NCBI GenBank assembly: GCA_028291545.1
Contig: JAQGHR010000072.1
Coordinates: forward strand, 1-64,000
DNA length: 64,000 nt
Source of the DNA: Planctomycetota bacterium
GTDB lineage: Bacteria; Planctomycetota; Planctomycetia; Isosphaerales; Isosphaeraceae
Direction of reading: 5' to 3'
The position numbers and the translations under genes were made by a program. Under the pieces are notes generated by a model. It ran no database searches, had not been told where the DNA came from, and was given only the letters and a program-made list of their open reading frames with translations. This document shows positions 56,569 to 64,000 of the stretch, piece by piece. The first letter of the stretch is position 1; each line of letters opens with the position of its first letter.

Positions 56569-57306
56569 GTGCTGATGCGCATTCCCGTCCTTGCCTTGAT
56601 CGCCATCCTGATCACCGCCACCGACGATCCGCCGGCGGCCACTCCCCCTCCGGTCGGCGAGTTCCTCGTCATCCCCCTCCGCCTGCACGTGTTGACGGCG
56701 GAGGATTTGCCCGAGGTGGACTGCAAGCTCACGGACGACGACCTCAAGCGAATCCTTGGCAAGGTCAACAAAGTCTGGCACCAGGCCGGCGTCCATTGGG
56801 GCCTGGAATCGATCGTCCGCGAGCCCGCAGCTCGCCAGGAGCGATTCCGTGTGGCCCGCGAACTCTCGGGGAAAAGCGGAGTTCCGCTGGGAGCCTTTCG
56901 CTCGCTCATGCCCGAGAAAACCCGAGCCGAAACGGGTCTCAACGTCTACTACATCCACAAGTTCTCGGTCAACGGCGTCTACCTGGGTGATCGCATCGCG
57001 TTCGTCCAGGAAACGGCCAAGTTGCGCGAGGTCAAGGGCGGCATCGACGAACCGATCCCACGCGTCACGGCTCATGAGTTGGGCCACGCGCTAGGGCTCC
57101 CCCACCGCCAGGCGATGACAAACCTGCTCGCCTCCGGCACGACGGGGACGACCCTCAACACCGCCGAGGTCGAGACGGCGCGCGCGACAGCGAAGACCGT
57201 GCCGGGCGTGATGACCCACATGGAAATCCAGACACGAGCGGAGACCGAGGAGAGCCCCGCCCGTCGCGCGGCTCTCGCCCGATGGCTCGAAGAAATCACG
57301 AACTGA
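56569..57306 (+). CDS. Secreted zinc metalloprotease (metzincin-like)
   Basis: 245 residues from a GTG at 56569 (an ATG at 56575 is possible). Short hydrophobic leader (IPVLALIAILITATDD). The extended zinc motif H-E-L-G-H-A-L-G-L-P-H at 169-179 gives three His ligands as in metzincins. A classical Met-turn is not obvious; ATAKTVPGVMTHMEIQ about 25-50 residues later may serve. It is divergent from NDH-2 with 63 bases between starts. Substrate unknown. Confidence 0.82.
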   Translation: MLMRIPVLALIAILITATDDPPAATPPPVGEFLVIPLRLHVLTAEDLPEVDCKLTDDDLKRILGKVNKVWHQAGVHWGLESIVREPAARQERFRVARELSGKSGVPLGAFRSLMPEKTRAETGLNVYYIHKFSVNGVYLGDRIAFVQETAKLREVKGGIDEPIPRVTAHELGHALGLPHRQAMTNLLASGTTGTTLNTAEVETARATAKTVPGVMTHMEIQTRAETEESPARRAALARWLEEITN

Positions 57307-57380
57307 TTCCCCGGATTCGGCGGATCCCCCGCGAGCCGTTCGACGTTGAGCGCGAACGCGAACTTGCCTGCGGAGGCGAG

Positions 57381-59606
57381 CTACTCCCCGTCGATCCGCC
57401 TCCAGTCATGTTGCGGGTCGAAATAGGACAACTGATAGGACCTTTCGAGTTTCGCACTGGCCGTTTCGACCCGATAAGACTCGTCAAAGGGCCGAGATCG
57501 TTGCCGATATTCTTCGTCGCGTCGTAATGCGGCGTTCGGGTCCTCTTCATCCGGGCCTAACTCGTCCGGCATCGCCCGATGGGTCGCGAAGCAGGCGGAT
57601 TGGACCTCGTCGGCCTTGAAATAGGCGTCGTGGACCTTCTCCCGCGACGGTGCCTCGGTCAGGGTGGGATGGCACACTTCGGCCTCGATCACCGCCTTGC
57701 GCGACTCGTACGTGCGACGACTTGAAACCCGTTCGTCCGAGAGGATGTCCCTGGCGATCACATACCGAACGAATCCGCTCTCGCCGTCGATCACGAGCGA
57801 GCAGCCTCCCCGGAATGTGAAGTCGGGACGATACTTGGGATTAACTTTTTCCGAATCCAATGGCAGGTCGTCGGTCAGGCTATCCACTTCTCGCTGTATG
57901 TCCGGATTCAGATAGCCGCGTCGACGCTGAACGACCTCCACGACGACATCCCGGATCGTTCCCCCGTTCTTTCGAGGTCTCAGCGCGTATCGAACCGAGT
58001 GAATCTGGAGGCTTGGGAGGCCATCGGTTTCGCTCCGGTAGATCGATCGAGGTGCGTGCTCATCCAAGGCGAGCCCGAGTGCCGAAATCGCGCTCCGCTC
58101 CGACCGCCATCCGATGGGACTGGAGGACGGATTGGCTCGCACTTCCTTTCCAAGACTCACCTTGAACCATTGCCAGGCCGCATGACGGAGTTCCTCGCTG
58201 GAGGAGGCGATCTGACTCCGATCGTTCGTGACCCTTTCGGGCCTGTCGTGCAGGCGTGCAAACGCCTCAAGAAGCCCGGAGAAATCATGCTTCTCGATCT
58301 CCTTGAGCGGATTCCGCCAGCGAAGGGAGTCGTCGGCCAACGTACGCACATCCGTCGGGTAGATTCCACGGCGGCGGAACCCCTCGATCACGGCGATCCG
58401 ATAGCCCATCGGGTCGACTGGCATCAAGTCGGCATCGCCTGTGATCAGCGCGCGAAGGTAATCCCCGAACGTCAAGTCAACCGGGGGACAATAATCCAGC
58501 GCCCGGATTGCCATCCATAGCAGATGCGAAGCGGCCTTGCTCGCCTCACGGGCCAGCCGGTTGACCAAATCCGGCGGAATCCGCCCGTCGGGGAGATTTC
58601 CGGTCCCTCCGGTCGCGATCCGGATCAGATCCTCGGTGCGTGATTCGTAAATCGCCAGGAACGCATCAAATAGGGCTGCGACGAGGACCGAGCCGCGCTC
58701 GTGCGGCTCGGCGGCCGAAGGGTAATCGCTCGGAGACGGTTCGTGCGGGAGCCACGCCCCATCTTTGACCTTCCCGATCGCATTTCTGAGGGCACCGTGG
58801 TTGCCGATGGCCTGGCCAAACTGGTGCGCGAGTTCGGCCAGCAGATGATTGCCTCGCAGATTGCCCCTCGTTTTCGCGATCTGGTGCCGTAACGCTTCGG
58901 GCTGAGAAAAATGCTGGAACAGCGCCACGATATCGGCGAAGGCCTCGTGGAACGCCAAGGCGTCCGCGTTCGTGTCCTCCGAGTAGTGGCGGTGGAGTCC
59001 GTGGAGCAGTGCGTGGGCGGTCTCGTGAGCCACGACGTCGTGCGACAAGCACGTGAAGACGAGTCCTCCCGGAAGATTCTCCGACGGCTCGTCCGGCGCG
59101 TTGAGTCCGGCCGGAAAATACCCGAAGAGCAGCGCAACCTTGGCCGGGCTGTAATAGGCGTTGGGCTCGCGTAGGGCGTGGGGATAAATCCTCAGCCTCA
59201 CGATCGGTTCGCGGCAGTATGTTCGACTCTTCCCGTCCCAGCCCCGATGGGCCCAGAGAGCCTTGCGCCCGAGAGCTTGCTCAAAGCTCCAAATCGTGGC
59301 CATGGCGACCGCGTAGACCATTTGCTGATGAAACTGGGGGCTACTTTCCGAAGGTGACAGGCCGTTCTGGGCCAGAATGTGGTGATCGTTCAGATCCACC
59401 GGCTCATAGAAGCATTGACTCGCCGGGTCAAAATCGACCACTTCCAGATACTCACCCACCGGCCCGGGTTCGAGGTTCGATTCCCACGGAACTTGCAGGG
59501 TCGTCTCGTTAATCACGGCGGTATCAAGCCGTGCGTTGATGCTCGGATCGTAGGTATAGACTCTCATAAGACGGCAGGGGGGCAGCGGATAGGACGACAT
59601 GGCCAT
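57381..59606 (-). CDS. Large gluzincin-type metalloprotease-like protein
   Basis: 741 residues from the ATG at 59606, which follows GGGAG. Metalloprotease core: H-E-T-A-H at 194-198 in VVAHETAHALLHGLHRHYSED, with the third ligand E221 in FHEAFADIVALF, so the clan is thermolysin-like (gluzincin) rather than metzincin. The ~170 residues before it and the ~400 after it match no domain I know; the C-terminal part has WFKVSLGKEVRANP and FTFRGGCSLVIDGESGF. There is no signal peptide, unusual for an M4-type enzyme. It lies between convergent and divergent neighbours, with no maturation partner. Confidence 0.75.
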   Translation of the reverse strand: MAMSSYPLPPCRLMRVYTYDPSINARLDTAVINETTLQVPWESNLEPGPVGEYLEVVDFDPASQCFYEPVDLNDHHILAQNGLSPSESSPQFHQQMVYAVAMATIWSFEQALGRKALWAHRGWDGKSRTYCREPIVRLRIYPHALREPNAYYSPAKVALLFGYFPAGLNAPDEPSENLPGGLVFTCLSHDVVAHETAHALLHGLHRHYSEDTNADALAFHEAFADIVALFQHFSQPEALRHQIAKTRGNLRGNHLLAELAHQFGQAIGNHGALRNAIGKVKDGAWLPHEPSPSDYPSAAEPHERGSVLVAALFDAFLAIYESRTEDLIRIATGGTGNLPDGRIPPDLVNRLAREASKAASHLLWMAIRALDYCPPVDLTFGDYLRALITGDADLMPVDPMGYRIAVIEGFRRRGIYPTDVRTLADDSLRWRNPLKEIEKHDFSGLLEAFARLHDRPERVTNDRSQIASSSEELRHAAWQWFKVSLGKEVRANPSSSPIGWRSERSAISALGLALDEHAPRSIYRSETDGLPSLQIHSVRYALRPRKNGGTIRDVVVEVVQRRRGYLNPDIQREVDSLTDDLPLDSEKVNPKYRPDFTFRGGCSLVIDGESGFVRYVIARDILSDERVSSRRTYESRKAVIEAEVCHPTLTEAPSREKVHDAYFKADEVQSACFATHRAMPDELGPDEEDPNAALRRDEEYRQRSRPFDESYRVETASAKLERSYQLSYFDPQHDWRRIDGE

Positions 59607-59707
59607 GACACGCACTCCCTGTTCTTACCCAGATACGCCGGATGACTTGGCCGGTTCCAGGAGCAATATCGTGAGTACCTGACGATCTGAGCAATCGGGA
59701 GAGAGAA

Positions 59708-59736
59708 TTGACCCCACGCACCAGCGCGGAGAGAAT
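59708..59736 (+). promoter_or_regulatory. Putative promoter of the phosphoglycerate mutase gene
   Basis: TTGACC (59708-59713), 17 bases, GAGAAT (59731-59736), about 55 bases before the ATG at 59791. Partial consensus only. Confidence 0.35.
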
Positions 59737-59790
59737 GCACCTGGTTTGAACGGGACTTCTCACTCATCGGACGGCCCCGAGCCGCACCTC

Positions 59791-60996
59791 ATGCACGACC
59801 TGATCCGGCAGCTCCGCGAAGACAACAAGACGAAAATCGTGATGCTCGTGGCCGACGGCCTGGGCGGACTCCCGATCGAGCCGGGCGGACCGACCGAGCT
59901 GGAAGCGGCGAAGACGCCCAACCTCGACAAGCTCGCGGCCGAAGGGACGGTCGGCCTCAGTATCCCGGTCGCCCCAGGGATCGCTCCCGGATCGGGACCG
60001 GGACACCTCGGCCTGTTTGGTTATGACCCTCTCGTCCACGACATCGGCCGGGGCGTTCTGGAGGCGCTGGGAATCGGCGTCGAGGTCGGTCCGTACGACG
60101 TGGCGATTCGGGGCAATTTCTGCACGATCGACGGCGACGGAATTGTCACCGATCGCCGAGCGGGGCGAATCCCGACCGAGACCTGCGTGAAGTTGGTCGA
60201 ACTGCTTCGAGCCGGCGTGAAGATCGAAGGCGTCGAGACGCTCATCGAGGCTGTGCGTGAATACCGCATGGTCATCCGGTTCCGCGGCGAGGGTCTTGGC
60301 GACGACGTGGCCGACACCGATCCTCTATCGACCGGCCTTCACACGCTTCAGCCGAAGGCCGGGAGCGCCGGCTCGGAGAAGACGGCGAGGATCGCGGCCG
60401 AGTTCCTCCGCCAGGCCAAGGAAATTCTGAAGGATCAGACGCCGGCCAATTTCTTGATGATGCGAGGGTTTGCCAAATTTCCGAATATCGCCACCATGGA
60501 AGAGGTTTACGGCCTTCGTTCTGCGGCGATTGCGGTTTATCCGATGTATCGCGGCCTCGCGAAGCTCGTCGGGATGACCGTGGTCGAGCCCGGAAATACC
60601 GTGGCAGACCAGATGGATGCTCTCAAGGCGAACTGGGATAAATTCGACTTCTTCTTCATCCATTACAAGTACACCGATTCGACCGGCGAGGATGGGAATT
60701 TCGCGAAGAAGGTCGAGATGATCGAAGCCCTTGACGTCGAGATCCCGAAGATCACGGCCCTCAAGCCGGATGTCCTGATCGTCACGGGCGACCACTCCAC
60801 GCCGAGCCGGATGAAGTCGCACAGCTTCCACCCGGTTCCGTTACTTATCTCCGCCCCGGCGACGGTCCGCCCAGACTTTGTGACCACGTTCGGTGAGCGG
60901 CCGTGCCTGGCTGGCGGGCTAGGTCAGATCCTCGCCAAGACCATCATGCCGCTGGCCATGGCGCATGCGGGAAGGCTTCAAAAATTCGGCGCGTGA
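59791..60996 (+). CDS. apgM: 2,3-bisphosphoglycerate-independent phosphoglycerate mutase, archaeal type
   Basis: 401 residues from the ATG at 59791 (a TTG at 59746 would add 15). Alkaline-phosphatase-fold metal-enzyme: IVMLVADGLGGLP with the first metal Asp, then APGSGPGHLGLFGYDP, where the catalytic Ser lies, and C-terminal DVLIVTGDHSTPSRMKSHSFHPVPLL with metal-binding Asp/His. Length and motifs fit the ApgM family used by archaea and several bacteria instead of classical GpmI. Glycolysis and gluconeogenesis. Confidence 0.93.
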   Translation: MHDLIRQLREDNKTKIVMLVADGLGGLPIEPGGPTELEAAKTPNLDKLAAEGTVGLSIPVAPGIAPGSGPGHLGLFGYDPLVHDIGRGVLEALGIGVEVGPYDVAIRGNFCTIDGDGIVTDRRAGRIPTETCVKLVELLRAGVKIEGVETLIEAVREYRMVIRFRGEGLGDDVADTDPLSTGLHTLQPKAGSAGSEKTARIAAEFLRQAKEILKDQTPANFLMMRGFAKFPNIATMEEVYGLRSAAIAVYPMYRGLAKLVGMTVVEPGNTVADQMDALKANWDKFDFFFIHYKYTDSTGEDGNFAKKVEMIEALDVEIPKITALKPDVLIVTGDHSTPSRMKSHSFHPVPLLISAPATVRPDFVTTFGERPCLAGGLGQILAKTIMPLAMAHAGRLQKFGA

Positions 60997-61010
60997 GACC
61001 GCCAATCTCG

Positions 61011-62321
61011 CTAATTCTTTTTCGTCAGGAAGGCCAGCAGATCCCGCATGCTGGCCTCTCCGATCGCTCCCGGAAGGCCGACCGGCATGGTCGAGCTCGA
61101 CGACGGGCGCATCTCCTCGATGTCGGCCTTCGGGATGATCGTCACCTTGGCGCCAATATCCGAGACGCGGATGGCGTCGAATCCTTCGCCTCGAACGATG
61201 CCGGCGGCGATCTCACCCCCCTTCCGGGCGACGGTGTAGGTCATGTACTCCGGGAGAATCCTGGCGCTCGGCTCGGCGATGTGGAAGTAGACCTCGGCGA
61301 GATCGCGTCCTTTAAGCTCGTCCAGGCTCGGTCCGATCGATCCTCCCTTCCCTCCGACTGAGTGACACGAGGCGCACTTGGCGGCCTCCGAACGGAACAC
61401 GGCCTCACCCTTCTTCGGATCGCCACCGGTCAGGCTAAACGGTGCTGCCGGGACGGTCGTCGCCGCTGGGGAAGCAGAAGGGACCCAGGGCAACATCATG
61501 CGAGTCGAAAGGACTGCCCCGGATGGGTCGTCTGGCCCTTGCGTCACGTTGAACGTGAAGTACTTGGCTTTCCCGGTCGTCACGGTGAAGGTCAAATCGA
61601 TGGGATCACCTTCGGAAGTCACGACTCCTTGAAATTTTGTCGGTGATCCCTTGATCGGGGCAGGCGTGATCGCCTCGACACCGGCCGTCGCCTCGAATGG
61701 GGCCGTGCTCTCGAAAACCAGAGTCTGCGGACCCTTGGGAATTCCCAGCGTTGTTCGGAGGACGAGCCTACCCGGCCGGTCGAGCCGTTTCACCAGGGAA
61801 GGCAGCCGCTTGAAGTTAGAGCCGTTCCCGCCGCTGTTCACTTCCAGGACCTTGAAAACCCCGGACCAATCCGCCGCCGCCCCCTCTTTCGGCTCGTGCC
61901 AGGTGGCTTCAATGCCCGAGAGGTCGTAGGACATCTTCGGGATGAGCGGATCGAGGACGTAGAGCGCCTGCCTGGGATGGGGATCGGTCGCGAGGACCAG
62001 CGTCTTGCCATCGTCGGTCACGCGGGCACCGGAGATCCGCAATTGCCCGAGCGGAGGGCCCAGACTTTGGACGTCCGTCACGACATGGGTGCCCGGCGTA
62101 CCTTGGTTATTCGCTCGACGGAAGGTGTAATAGCAGAGGGACTGACCGGCTGCTCGCTCGACGATGGCCTTTGCGGCCGCGGGGTCAAGTGGCCGGTCGT
62201 AGGTGACCCGAACTTCGAACGGGCCGGCCGGCCAGCAATCGATCGCGAGGGGATCCGCACCAAGAGATTCGCCCGCCGGGACAGCGAGATTGAGCAAGAC
62301 CACCAGGACGATCCATCGCAT
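61011..62321 (-). CDS. Secreted protein with C-terminal cytochrome c domain
   Basis: 436 residues; signal peptide IVLVVLLNLAVPAGESLGA. The first ~290 residues are beta-rich without a recognised domain (RVTYDRPLDPAAAKAIVERA, IPKGPQTLVFESTAPF). Then a cytochrome c with C-A-S-C-H at 316-320 and a Met in STMPVGL, plus the YFHIAEPSARILPEYMTYTV segment, matching the C-terminal heme domain of the two PVC dehydrogenases here. It looks like the same heme module on a different partner. It is a separate periplasmic electron carrier or oxidoreductase component. Confidence 0.85.
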   Translation of the reverse strand: MRWIVLVVLLNLAVPAGESLGADPLAIDCWPAGPFEVRVTYDRPLDPAAAKAIVERAAGQSLCYYTFRRANNQGTPGTHVVTDVQSLGPPLGQLRISGARVTDDGKTLVLATDPHPRQALYVLDPLIPKMSYDLSGIEATWHEPKEGAAADWSGVFKVLEVNSGGNGSNFKRLPSLVKRLDRPGRLVLRTTLGIPKGPQTLVFESTAPFEATAGVEAITPAPIKGSPTKFQGVVTSEGDPIDLTFTVTTGKAKYFTFNVTQGPDDPSGAVLSTRMMLPWVPSASPAATTVPAAPFSLTGGDPKKGEAVFRSEAAKCASCHSVGGKGGSIGPSLDELKGRDLAEVYFHIAEPSARILPEYMTYTVARKGGEIAAGIVRGEGFDAIRVSDIGAKVTIIPKADIEEMRPSSSSTMPVGLPGAIGEASMRDLLAFLTKKN

Positions 62322-62401
62322 GTTCTCGCGCCACCCTGAAGGATTGATCGATCGGAGCCGTCACCGGAATTCCTCGAACATCCTATCGCCCTCCAGTCCT
62401 G

Positions 62402-63166
62402 ATGGACAACCTGCGTCTTGGCCCTGAATTTGCGTCCTCGCGCCCTATCATGCCAAGATCCAGCCGCAAGAAAGTCAGTGTGAGGACGATCGAAGCCAAG
62501 GAACCCTTCGATATCGACGAGGTCTTTCGACGCCTCCGCGATGCCTGTGCCGAGTTGCCAAAGGCGGCGATGTTCGACTTGAGGGATCGAGGGTATTCGA
62601 GTCCGTTCGAGCAACTTGTCGGCAGCCTGATCTCGGCCAGAACTCGGGACGAGACCACCACGGCGGTTTGCCTCCGCCTGTTCCATGTCGCCAACACCCC
62701 TCAGGCGATGGTGTCCCTGAGCGAAGAACACCTCGCCGATCTCCTGCGCCCCGCGACGTTTCCCGAACCGAAGGCGCGGGACATCCTCGCGCTCTCTCGC
62801 CGTATACTCTCCGAGTACGGTGGCAGGGTGCCGGAGACGGTCGAGGAACTGACCTCGTTTCGCGGCGTTGGGCCGAAGATCGCGGCGTTGACCCTCGCGG
62901 TCGGATTCGGTCGACCTGCCATCGCCGTGGATGTTCACGTCCACCGGATCACGAACCGATGGGGCTACGTTCATACAGCAACGCCCGAGAAGACGGCACT
63001 CGCTCTCGCTCTAGAGCTGCCAGAGCGCTACTGGATCGAGATCAATGAGCGCCTCGTTCCCTTCGGCAAATGGATCTGCACCGCGGCACGACCAAAGTGC
63101 CCGGTCTGCCCGCTGCTTTCGCTATGCCGTCAGGTGGGAGTCGCCGATTCGGTGATGACTGCCTAG
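62402..63166 (+). CDS. nth: Endonuclease III
   Basis: 254 residues; an ATG at 62450 would remove 16 non-conserved residues. Helix-hairpin-helix SFRGVGPKIAALTLAVGFG with the catalytic Lys, the catalytic Asp in IAVDVHVHRITNRWG, and the 4Fe-4S ligands C-T-A-A-R-P-K-C-P-V-C-P-L-L-S-L-C. A base-excision glycosylase/AP lyase for oxidised pyrimidines. Its stop touches the convergent beta-helix gene. Confidence 0.94.
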   Translation: MDNLRLGPEFASSRPIMPRSSRKKVSVRTIEAKEPFDIDEVFRRLRDACAELPKAAMFDLRDRGYSSPFEQLVGSLISARTRDETTTAVCLRLFHVANTPQAMVSLSEEHLADLLRPATFPEPKARDILALSRRILSEYGGRVPETVEELTSFRGVGPKIAALTLAVGFGRPAIAVDVHVHRITNRWGYVHTATPEKTALALALELPERYWIEINERLVPFGKWICTAARPKCPVCPLLSLCRQVGVADSVMTA

Positions 63167-63167
63167 C

Positions 63168-64000
63168 TCACTTGCTTCCCGGCGGAGCAACGATCAAGAG
63201 TGAGGCACTGCCGCCCGCCCGGACCGGCACGTCCCCGCGCCGAACGTCCTTCACGGTGCCTTTGGCAAGATATTCGTACGGTTTCCCTGTGAAACACGAT
63301 TCGGCCAGAGTGGCCCGCAGGGAGCCGCGTTCAACCTGGAACATCGGGGCGTCCATCGGGTCGGTCGTCGTGTGGCACAGGCCGCCGAGAATCTCGGTCG
63401 TCGAGCCGGTAGTCGATGAAACGAGAATGCCGCCACGTTCCGTCTTGAAACCGAGGACCCAGAGACGGCCGCCGTTCGTAACGTGCGTCCCCTCGTTCTC
63501 CACATTGAACTGCCTGGCCCAGACACTCTGCCTGCCAAATCGCCAATCAGAGAAAGGATTCGAACAAACGTCCTCAAGGAAGAGATCCCCGGACCCCGTA
63601 AAACGGCCGCTCGTGTTGCAGCAGTCCTTGATGACGAGGGTGCGGGACGACGCGTTGTCCAGTGTCGGCGTCTTAACATAACCGCCACTAAAACGCTCGA
63701 AAAGCACGAGGGGAGCCCCCCCTTCCACGACGCGAAACGCGGGCTCGCCCTTCAGGTCTTCGGGGAGCAGAGTCGCCTCGCAACCGATCAGGCGGCGGGC
63801 CTTGCCGCGAATGAGGATGGTCTTGCCGATCTTGTACGACCCGCAGGGGAAATAAACGGTGGTCTTTCCCGAATCGATGGCCTTCTGGATGGCCTCGGAA
63901 TCGTCTCCGTCGTCGTTCACCTTCGCGCCGAAATGCGTGGGGCTGACCCAATCCCTGAGGTCGTCCCACGGGAGTTCCGGGGTCTCCTTGACGACCATCG
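63168..64000 (-). CDS. Pectate-lyase-3/GH55-like right-handed beta-helix protein (cut by window edge)
   Basis: At least 276 residues; the 5' part is outside the window, and the Met at 63998 is an internal residue rather than the start. Beta-helix protein with FGAKVNDDGDDSEAIQKAIDSGKTTVYFPCGSYKIG, the usual opening of the pectate lyase 3/GH55 superfamily, then repeated short beta-coils (RTLVIKDCCNTSGRF, GGRLWVLGFKTERGG). It may degrade or bind polysaccharide. Confidence 0.85.
   Translation of the reverse strand, partial: MVVKETPELPWDDLRDWVSPTHFGAKVNDDGDDSEAIQKAIDSGKTTVYFPCGSYKIGKTILIRGKARRLIGCEATLLPEDLKGEPAFRVVEGGAPLVLFERFSGGYVKTPTLDNASSRTLVIKDCCNTSGRFTGSGDLFLEDVCSNPFSDWRFGRQSVWARQFNVENEGTHVTNGGRLWVLGFKTERGGILVSSTTGSTTEILGGLCHTTTDPMDAPMFQVERGSLRATLAESCFTGKPYEYLAKGTVKDVRRGDVPVRAGGSASLLIVAPPGSK

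Overview
The window looks like a chromosomal segment of a GC-rich planctomycete, most likely near the Isosphaeraceae. This is inferred from gene content; no marker gene was compared. The indicators are two very large PVC-type dehydrogenase/HEAT/cytochrome c fusions, a DUF1571-type lipoprotein, a DUF3352-like secreted protein, an extracellular cyclophilin with a planctomycete LEPR-xLL-like motif near its N-terminus, an exported sulfatase-modifying-factor-like protein, a Tat-exported Gfo/Idh/MocA oxidoreductase beside a ThuA-like protein, and a Ser/Thr kinase with the planctomycete N-terminal module. There are no insertion sequences, phage genes, rRNA genes or CRISPR arrays; the only RNA gene seen is tRNA-Cys(GCA).

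Layout. 0.25-2.1 kb: a secreted beta-propeller protein. 2.5-7.3 kb: a compact same-strand acyl-assembly locus with two FabZ-like dehydratases flanking an acyl carrier protein that carries an insertion, then two ketosynthases. The first ketosynthase has lost the active-site Cys (Glu instead), one active-site His (Asn instead) and the FGFGG loop, so it resembles a chain-length-factor partner; the second is intact. 7.6-11.7 kb, same strand: a membrane-anchored alpha/beta-hydrolase, a GH3-family acyl-adenylate/amido synthetase and a DUF1571 lipoprotein. 11.9-14.5 kb: a single-domain response regulator, then an enolase-superfamily epimerase overlapping a hydrolase gene. 14.5-25 kb, mainly minus strand: PVC dehydrogenase-cytochrome, acyltransferase 3, tRNA-Cys, cyclophilin protein, DUF3352-like protein and a trypsin-like protease. 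25.3-33.3 kb: a Cys/Pro-repeat secreted peptide, ApbE, an FGE-like protein, an oxidoreductase, ThuA and a second PVC dehydrogenase-cytochrome.

33.6-37.3 kb is a tight minus-strand operon: alpha/beta-hydrolase, ribulose-phosphate-3-epimerase-like protein, PfkB sugar kinase and uronate-isomerase-like protein, probably a sugar-acid catabolic route. 37.7-40.8 kb holds proC, a metallophosphoesterase and guaA. 40.9-52.5 kb: a C45-type Ntn-hydrolase, small secreted and hypothetical proteins, an AsmA-like protein, acetyl-CoA synthetase, a DUF4142 protein, a BluB-like enzyme, a rhomboid protease, a GT39-like glycosyltransferase and an RRM protein with a glycine tail. 52.7-64 kb: a kinase fused to a degenerate receiver, uracil-DNA glycosylase overlapping NDH-2, two zinc metalloproteases of different clans, archaeal-type phosphoglycerate mutase, a cytochrome c-domain protein, endonuclease III and a beta-helix protein cut by the right edge.

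The best candidate for an undescribed system is 2.5-11.7 kb: a type II FAS/PKS-like chain builder with a catalytically dead ketosynthase partner next to a GH3 ligase. No ketoreductase or malonyl transferase is present locally, so those steps would have to come from primary fatty-acid synthesis. The second candidate is the hydrolase/epimerase/kinase/isomerase operon at 33.6-37.3 kb. Several intergenic gaps hold short hairpin or periodic elements that look like dispersed repeats.
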